Of a stretch of DNA of 11,250 nucleotides, positions 5,454 to 11,250 are shown one piece after another. This DNA is from UMGS1279 sp045630265. GTDB taxonomy: Bacteria; Bacillota; Clostridia; Oscillospirales; Acutalibacteraceae. Both the position numbers and the translations under genes were made by a program. The DNA is taken from assembly GCA_045630265.1 (NCBI GenBank), contig JAZQSV010000061.1:1-11250 (forward strand). The letters are read 5' to 3'. Position 1 is the stretch's first letter. Each line of letters starts with the position of its first letter. The notes under the pieces were generated by a model that did not search any database, had not been told where the DNA came from, and saw only the letters and a program-made list of their open reading frames with translations.

Positions 5454-7130
5454 TTAGAAAAGTCCCGTTATCTTTCCGTTTTCGTCCACGTCAATTTTTT
5501 CCGCCGCAGGAACTTTAGGTAGTCCCGGCATTGTTAAAATATCACCCGTAAGGACAACTATAAAGCCGGCACCGGCAGAAACCTTAACCTTTTTAACGGT
5601 AACGGTAAAGTCCTTTGGTGAGCCAAGTTTTGTAGGGTCATCCGAAAAACTGTACTGTGTTTTTGCAATACAAACAGGACAATTATTAAAGCCAAGCTCT
5701 TTTAGTTTTTCTATTTCCTTTTTAGCGCTTGGCATAAAGGTTACACCCTTACCGCCATAAACCTTCTTAACAACGCTTTCAATTTTTTCCTCAATGCTTT
5801 GCTCACTTTCGTACGAGAAGGTAAAGTTACCCTTTTCTTCCTCACATAAACGAACAACTTCTTTTGCAAGTTCTTCGCCACCCTTTCCGCCTTCTGCCCA
5901 AACAGTAGAAAGAACGGTATTAACACCTAGCTCTCGGCACTTATCAATAATAAACTTAATTTCCTTATCGGTATCGGTCGGGAAACGGTTAACTGCAACA
6001 ACTGCGGGGAGCTTATATACGTTTTTGATATTGGAAACGTGGCGCAGCAGGTTTGGAATACCTTTTTCCAATGCTTCTAAATCCTCACTTGCAAGTTCTG
6101 TTTTAGCAAGGCCTCCGTGCATTTTAAGTGCCCTGACTGTAGCAACAATTACAACCGCATCGGGAGTAAGACCGGCCATACGGCACTTAATATCAAGGAA
6201 TTTTTCAGCGCCAAGGTCGGCACCAAAGCCCGCCTCGGTAATGGCATAGTCGCCCATTTTAAGGGCAAGCTTTGTAGCCATAACAGAGTTGCAACCATGA
6301 GCAATATTCGCAAAAGGTCCGCCATGTACAAATGCGGGGGTGCCCTCCAAGGTTTGTACAAGGTTTGGTTTAAGTGCTTCTTTAAGTAGCGCCGTCATTG
6401 CGCCTGCGGCCTTAAGCTCACCACAGGTAACCGGCCTATCATCATAGGTATAACCAACAATAATTTTAGAAAGGCGCTCCTTTAAATCGGTAATAGAATT
6501 AGAAAGGCAAAGCACCGCCATAATTTCAGAGGCAACGGTAATATCAAAGCCATCCTCTCTGGGAACGCCGTTTGGCTTTCCACCCATACCGTCAACAATA
6601 AAGCGAAGCTGTCTATCATTCATATCCACGCAGCGTTTCCAGGTGATTTTGCGAACGTCAATACCAAGTTGGTTGCCTTGCTGAATATGGTTATCAAGCA
6701 TTGCGGCTAAAAGGTTATTTGCGGCGCCAATAGCATGAAAGTCGCCGGTAAAATGCAGGTTAATATCCTCCATTGGTACAACCTGAGCATATCCGCCGCC
6801 TGCGGCACCACCCTTAACACCGAAAACGGGTCCTAGAGATGGCTCACGAAGGGCAACGGTAACGTTTTTACCAATTCTTTTAAGTCCGTCGGCAAGGCCT
6901 ATTGTAGTGGTAGTTTTGCCCTCTCCAGCGGGGGTTGGAGTAATAGCGGTAACTAAAACAAGCTTACCGTTTTTGCGGTCGGTATCTTTTAAAAGCGCGG
7001 GGTCAATTTTTGCCTTATATTTTCCGTACTGTTCTATATATTCTTCGGGAACGTTTGCTATTTTAGCAATTTCGGTAATTGGTTTCATTACACATTCCTG
7101 CGCAATTTCAATATCCGTTTTATAAGACAT
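5454..7130 (-). CDS. fhs: Formate-tetrahydrofolate ligase
   Basis: A 558-residue cytoplasmic enzyme, the full family length, that joins formate to tetrahydrofolate at the cost of ATP to give 10-formyl-THF. Visible motifs are the nucleotide-binding loop TPTPAGEGKTT (64-74), REPSLGPVFG (95-104) followed by a glycine-rich KGGAAGGGYAQV stretch, and NLHFTGDFHAI (124-134). A GGAGG site (7143-7139) lies eight bases before the ATG. It begins 17 bases after the purL stop and is the last gene of the operon. Its product feeds the two formyltransferase steps of purine synthesis (PurN or PurH types). The same enzyme serves the Wood-Ljungdahl pathway in acetogens, but nothing else here points to acetogenesis, so a purine-supply role is the simpler reading. 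Confidence 0.97.
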   Translation of the reverse strand: MSYKTDIEIAQECVMKPITEIAKIANVPEEYIEQYGKYKAKIDPALLKDTDRKNGKLVLVTAITPTPAGEGKTTTTIGLADGLKRIGKNVTVALREPSLGPVFGVKGGAAGGGYAQVVPMEDINLHFTGDFHAIGAANNLLAAMLDNHIQQGNQLGIDVRKITWKRCVDMNDRQLRFIVDGMGGKPNGVPREDGFDITVASEIMAVLCLSNSITDLKERLSKIIVGYTYDDRPVTCGELKAAGAMTALLKEALKPNLVQTLEGTPAFVHGGPFANIAHGCNSVMATKLALKMGDYAITEAGFGADLGAEKFLDIKCRMAGLTPDAVVIVATVRALKMHGGLAKTELASEDLEALEKGIPNLLRHVSNIKNVYKLPAVVAVNRFPTDTDKEIKFIIDKCRELGVNTVLSTVWAEGGKGGEELAKEVVRLCEEEKGNFTFSYESEQSIEEKIESVVKKVYGGKGVTFMPSAKKEIEKLKELGFNNCPVCIAKTQYSFSDDPTKLGSPKDFTVTVKKVKVSAGAGFIVVLTGDILTMPGLPKVPAAEKIDVDENGKITGLF

Positions 7131-7147
7131 TTTTATTTCCTCCCAAA

Positions 7148-10100
7148 TTATTTAAAATATTTTACAGCAGAGCGGAACATATTTATATCATACTCGCCCG
7201 GAACGTTTTTGTAAAGACCTTTTCCAATTCTTTCGCTATGACCCATTTTACCAATCACTCTACCATCGGGTGAAATAATACCCTCAATAGCACAAATAGA
7301 ACCGTTGGGATTAAATTCGCTATCCATTGTGGGATTGCCGTTTAAATCAACATACTGAGTTGCAATTTGTCCGTTTTCGGCTAAGCTCTTTATAAGTTCC
7401 TCACTAGCTAAGAAACGACCCTCGCCGTGGGAAATCGGCACTGTGTAAATATCGCCGACATTTGTCATCTGAAGCCAAGGAGATTTATTGGTACAAACCC
7501 TTGTGCGAACAATTTTAGACTGGTGGCGACCAATGGTATTATAGGTAAGCGTGGGGCAGTTTTCGTCGGTATCAATAATCTTACCAAAAGGAACAAGGCC
7601 GAGCTTTATAAGTGCCTGGAAGCCGTTACAAATACCGCACATTAAACCGTCACGCTCATCTAATAGTTTAGACACCTGCTCTTTAATAGATGGGTTTCTA
7701 AAGAATGCGGTAATGAACTTTGCAGAGCCATCGGGCTCGTCACCGCCTGAGAAACCGCCGGGGATGAAGATAATTTGCGACGTTGCAATCTTTTCGGTTA
7801 CAACCTCAATAGAACGGGAAACGTCATCAGCTGTGAGATTTTTAATAACAACTATCTCTGCCTTTGCGCCTGCATCCTCTACTGCTTTAGCAGAATCGTA
7901 CTCACAGTTTGTGCCGGGGAAAACCGGAATTAAAACGGTGGGACGCGCTACCTTAATAGCAGGAGCTATATCTATACCATTTTTATACTCAAAGGTGGGA
8001 ACAGTTTTCTCTGTTTCCTTGGTCTTTGCGGGATAAACATCCTCCAAAACTGCATCATTTAGCGACATAAGCTCTTTTATTGTAACAGTATCACTGCCAA
8101 GTGTAATGGTTGGCTCCTCTACCGTTTCACCAATTTTCATGGCGCCCTCAAGGTCTATTTCCCTGTCAAGCTCGGCAACAATAAAGTCATACATCATAGT
8201 ATTATGCCAGTTTTCGGTATCTATGCAGGACTTAAAGCCGATTTCGTTGCCGAAAGACATTTTCATTACTGCTTCGCCAATGCCGTTTTCAACGGCCCAA
8301 GCGGCTTTAACTGCACCATCTTTACAAAGGTTGTTAAACCTTTCCCAGCTGTCCATTGTTGCCTTGGCCGAGGTGTCAACAGGGGCAAAAAGGTAAACAG
8401 GATGTCCTGCCTCTTTAAATTCGGGAGAAATAACCTTTTCTGCCTTAATGGGTGCAATGGCAAAGGAAATAAGGGTAGGCGGTACGTCAATATCTTCAAA
8501 GGAACCCGACATAGAGTCCTTGCCGCCGATAGCTGCCATACCAAGTTCTAACTGTGCATCCATAGCGCCGAGAAGAGCCGCAAAGGGCTTGCCCCAACGG
8601 GTAGCGTCGGTACGTAGGCGCTCAAAGAATTCTTGCAAGGTTAGATATGCATCCTTATAATCTGCACCGGAAGCAACAATTTTAGTAACCGAGCTATAAA
8701 CCGCCGCACGAGCCCCCGTATAGGGGTCTACGCTCATTGTGTCGGGGTCCATACCCCACGCCATAACACTTGCAGTTGTTGTTTTTTCTGTGGGTAATGT
8801 TGGTAAAAGAGCCGCCATAGACTGTGCGGGTGTTTTTTGGGTTTTACCACCAAAGGGCATAAGCACCGAACCTGCGCCGATAGAACCGTCAAAACGCTCA
8901 ACAAGTCCTCTTCTGCTTGCAGTTTTAAGGGAAGAAGCCATTGTTCTAAGGTCGGGATAAAGGGCCTTACTAAATGTGCTTAAATCCTTTTTGTTAACCA
9001 AAACGCTTGTATGTTTATCGGCACCGTTGGTATTTAGAAACTCTCTACTTAAGTTCGCCACAACCTGACCCTTCCAGCTCATAACCATTCGGGGACTTTC
9101 GGTTACGGTGGCAACCAAGTATGCCTCTAAATTTTCTTCCGAAGCAAAGGCCATAAATTTCTCGGCATCTTTTGCCTCTACAACAACCGCCATTCTCTCC
9201 TGCGATTCGGAAATAGCGAGTTCTGTTCCGTCAAGTCCGTCATACTTCTTTCTAACAGCATCAAGATTTATCTCAAGTCCGTCTGCAAGCTCACCAATAG
9301 CAACCGAAACACCGCCTGCACCAAAGTCGTTACAACGCTTAATGAGTCTTGTAACCTCGGGATTTCTGAAAAGTCGCTGAATTTTTCTCTCCTCCGGTGC
9401 ATTACCCTTTTGCACCTCGGAAGCCATTGTGGTGAGAGATTTCATATTATGGGTTTTTGAAGAACCGGTAGCACCGCCAATACCGTCACGACCTGTTCTA
9501 CCGCCAAGCAAAATAACCTTATCTCCTGCAGCGGGTCTTTCACGGCGCACGTTATATGCGGGTGCAGCGGCAACAACCGCTCCGCACTCTAAACGCTTTG
9601 CAACAAAACCATCATGATAAATCTCGGCAACGTGACCTGTAGCGAGACCAATTTGGTTACCATAGGAAGAATAGCCTGCGGCAGCAGTCTGACAAAGCTT
9701 TCTTTGTGGAAGCTTACCGGGAAGAGTATCTGCAATGGCCTTTCTGGGGTCTGCCGCACCGGTAACACGCATTGCCTGATGAACGTAAGCACGCCCCGAA
9801 AGGGGGTCGCGGATACAGCCGCCTATACATGTAGCAGCTCCACCAAAGGGTTCAATTTCTGTTGGATGGTTATGTGTTTCATTTTTAAACATAAGTAGCC
9901 AGTCCTGTTCCTCACCGTCAATTTCGGCGGTAACGTGAATAGAACAAGCGTTAATCTCTTCGCTTTCGTCAAGCTCAGGGAGCTCTCCCCTTTTCTTTAG
10001 CACCTTAACGGCAATGGTGGCTATATCCATAAGGGTCTGGGGGCGTTTTGCAGCTTTTTCCTTACCGTAAACCTCTTCTCTTGCCGCTATATATCTATCA

Positions 10101-10837
10101 TATGCCTTTTGTACTGCTTCATCAAAAATCTTAACCTCATCAATATGGGTAGAGAATGTGGTATGGCGGCAGTGGTCGGACCAGTATGTATCTACAACGC
10201 GGATTTCAGTAATAGTGGGGTCGCGTTTTTCCTCTAACTTAAAGTAATTTTGCAAAAATGTTAGGTCATCCAAATCCATTGCAAGACCAAGTGTGGAAAG
10301 TAATTCTTCCAACCCCTTTTGATCAAGAGCAATAAAACCGTCTACAGTTGCAACCCTTTCAGGAACTGCATATTCGCTAACGAGGGTTTCAGGTTTTTCT
10401 AAGGATGCTTCTCTGCTTTCAACTGCGTTTATCACATACTTCTTAATGCTCTCTATATCCTCTATAGAAAGGTTGCCATCTAAAATATAAACCTTTGCAG
10501 AACGTACAATAGGACGCTCCCCCTGGCTTTGAAGCTGAATACACTGTGCCGCCGAATCGGCCCTTTGGTCGAACTGACCGGGAAGTGGTTCAACCGCGAA
10601 AACAGTCAGGCCCTCAAAATCCATTTCGTTTGAAGTTATATCAAGCTGTGGTTCTGAAAAGATGGTTTTTTCGGCCTTTTCAAAAAGCTCTTTTTCTATA
10701 TTTTCAACGTCATAACGGTTGATAATACGAAGACCCTTTAGCGCCGAAATACCAACAAGGTTTTTAAGTTCATTTAAAAGTGAACTTGCCTCGTGAGCAA
10801 GTTCCTTTTTCTTTTCAACGTAAACTCTATATACCAT
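7148..10837 (-). CDS. purL: Phosphoribosylformylglycinamidine synthase, single chain with fused glutaminase
   Basis: A 1229-residue FGAM synthase that converts formylglycinamide ribotide, glutamine and ATP to FGAM, the fourth step of purine synthesis. It matches the long clostridial single-chain type (TIGR01857-like) rather than the split PurS/PurQ/PurL type of Bacillus. An N-terminal PurS-like region is followed by the linker motif SDHCRHTTF (220-228). The synthetase core has HNHPTEIEPFGGAAT (322-336), and GGRTGRDGIGGATGSS (445-460). The fused class I glutaminase (about 955-1229) has its nucleophile in GICNGFQ (Cys1070) and a catalytic His-x-Glu in GHSER (His1200, Glu1202). AAGGAG (10850-10845) lies seven bases before the ATG and overlaps the purD stop, suggesting translational coupling. 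All key residues appear intact. Confidence 0.97.
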   Translation of the reverse strand: MVYRVYVEKKKELAHEASSLLNELKNLVGISALKGLRIINRYDVENIEKELFEKAEKTIFSEPQLDITSNEMDFEGLTVFAVEPLPGQFDQRADSAAQCIQLQSQGERPIVRSAKVYILDGNLSIEDIESIKKYVINAVESREASLEKPETLVSEYAVPERVATVDGFIALDQKGLEELLSTLGLAMDLDDLTFLQNYFKLEEKRDPTITEIRVVDTYWSDHCRHTTFSTHIDEVKIFDEAVQKAYDRYIAAREEVYGKEKAAKRPQTLMDIATIAVKVLKKRGELPELDESEEINACSIHVTAEIDGEEQDWLLMFKNETHNHPTEIEPFGGAATCIGGCIRDPLSGRAYVHQAMRVTGAADPRKAIADTLPGKLPQRKLCQTAAAGYSSYGNQIGLATGHVAEIYHDGFVAKRLECGAVVAAAPAYNVRRERPAAGDKVILLGGRTGRDGIGGATGSSKTHNMKSLTTMASEVQKGNAPEERKIQRLFRNPEVTRLIKRCNDFGAGGVSVAIGELADGLEINLDAVRKKYDGLDGTELAISESQERMAVVVEAKDAEKFMAFASEENLEAYLVATVTESPRMVMSWKGQVVANLSREFLNTNGADKHTSVLVNKKDLSTFSKALYPDLRTMASSLKTASRRGLVERFDGSIGAGSVLMPFGGKTQKTPAQSMAALLPTLPTEKTTTASVMAWGMDPDTMSVDPYTGARAAVYSSVTKIVASGADYKDAYLTLQEFFERLRTDATRWGKPFAALLGAMDAQLELGMAAIGGKDSMSGSFEDIDVPPTLISFAIAPIKAEKVISPEFKEAGHPVYLFAPVDTSAKATMDSWERFNNLCKDGAVKAAWAVENGIGEAVMKMSFGNEIGFKSCIDTENWHNTMMYDFIVAELDREIDLEGAMKIGETVEEPTITLGSDTVTIKELMSLNDAVLEDVYPAKTKETEKTVPTFEYKNGIDIAPAIKVARPTVLIPVFPGTNCEYDSAKAVEDAGAKAEIVVIKNLTADDVSRSIEVVTEKIATSQIIFIPGGFSGGDEPDGSAKFITAFFRNPSIKEQVSKLLDERDGLMCGICNGFQALIKLGLVPFGKIIDTDENCPTLTYNTIGRHQSKIVRTRVCTNKSPWLQMTNVGDIYTVPISHGEGRFLASEELIKSLAENGQIATQYVDLNGNPTMDSEFNPNGSICAIEGIISPDGRVIGKMGHSERIGKGLYKNVPGEYDINMFRSAVKYFK

Positions 10838-10848
10838 TAAAATTCTCC

Positions 10849-11250
10849 TTATTTTACCGCCTTAAGTGCTTTTGCACCTATGTCTTTTCTATAGTACGCA
10901 TTATCAAAACTTATTTTTTCTACCATTTCGTAAGCATCGCTAATTGCTTTTTCCAGGGTATCGGCCACCGCAGTAGCACCAAGCACTCTGCCGCCATTTG
11001 TAAGAAGCTTACCATTCGACAGCTTTGCACCCGCAACGTAAACCTTATCTTGGATCTCCGAAGGAATATTTATCTCAAAGCCCTTTTCGTAGGATTTGGG
11101 GTATCCCTTAGATGCCATAATTACGCAGGCCGCATTTTTATCACTAAACCTTACCTCAGTATCCTTTAAGGTGCCGTTTGTTGTGGCCATCATAACGGTT
11201 AGTAAATCACTTTCAAGTAGTGGCAAAACAACCTGGGTTTCGGGGTCACC
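10849..11250 (-). CDS. purD: Phosphoribosylamine-glycine ligase, C-terminal 133 residues (cut by the right edge)
   Basis: The frame is open from base 11250 to a TAA at 10851-10849, so only the C-terminal part is in the window. The first visible residues, GDPETQVVLPLLESDL, are the conserved ATP-grasp segment of PurD (usually preceded by RFN or RF). The tail has GRVLGATAVADTLEKAISDAY and a YYRKDIGAKAL ending, both typical of the PurD C-terminal domain. The enzyme joins glycine to phosphoribosylamine using ATP, the second step of purine synthesis. Its stop overlaps the purL ribosome binding site, so the two genes are one transcription unit. The operon promoter and any purine-responsive leader must lie outside the window. 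Confidence 0.96.
   Translation of the reverse strand, partial: GDPETQVVLPLLESDLLTVMMATTNGTLKDTEVRFSDKNAACVIMASKGYPKSYEKGFEINIPSEIQDKVYVAGAKLSNGKLLTNGGRVLGATAVADTLEKAISDAYEMVEKISFDNAYYRKDIGAKALKAVK

Noticed and set aside
5794..6249. A 151-codon plus-strand open frame opposite fhs
   Set aside because: It is wholly inside the conserved fhs gene on the other strand, with Ser/Thr-rich composition and no start signals.

Overview
The window looks like a chromosomal segment of a low-to-moderate GC Firmicute, most likely in the Clostridia (Oscillospiraceae/Lachnospiraceae-like). The reasons are strong AAGGAG-type ribosome binding sites, consensus sigma-A promoters, an AbrB/SpoVT-type regulator, a tRNA with encoded CCA, and a long single-chain PurL of the type common in Clostridia. 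No phage, insertion-sequence or CRISPR material is visible.

Left part (1-682): the 5' end of an unrecognised small gene runs off the left edge on the minus strand. Upstream of it are a plausible promoter and two tandem inverted repeats. Next, also on the minus strand, comes a tRNA-Leu(GAG) gene with a perfect TTGACA-N17-TATAAT promoter and a strong intrinsic terminator. The tRNA is divergent from the plus-strand cluster that follows.

Middle part (683-5030), plus strand, one tight four-gene cluster with gaps of 12-23 bases: an ABC-type half exporter, a CobW/COG0523 GTPase with a Cys/His-rich metal-binding insert, a second divergent CobW-like P-loop protein that appears fused to a DUF1980 (YcgQ/TIGR03943)-like C-terminal domain, and a small C_GCAxxG_C_C family cysteine protein. 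It ends at a terminator that can work in both directions. Together the genes suggest metal handling (zinc or another transition metal). That reading is inferred from families and context, not shown directly. This cluster is the least conventional part of the window.

Right part (5056-11250), all minus strand: read in transcription order, the 3' part of purD, then purL (single chain with a fused glutaminase domain) and fhs (formate-tetrahydrofolate ligase). They are closely packed as the end of a purine biosynthesis operon, followed by an intrinsic terminator. PurD and PurL carry out early steps of IMP synthesis. Fhs makes the 10-formyl-THF that the formyltransferase steps need. Beyond that terminator, with its own perfect consensus promoter, is a small AbrB-type regulator carrying a C-terminal four-cysteine zinc-ribbon-like tail, convergent with the middle cluster.
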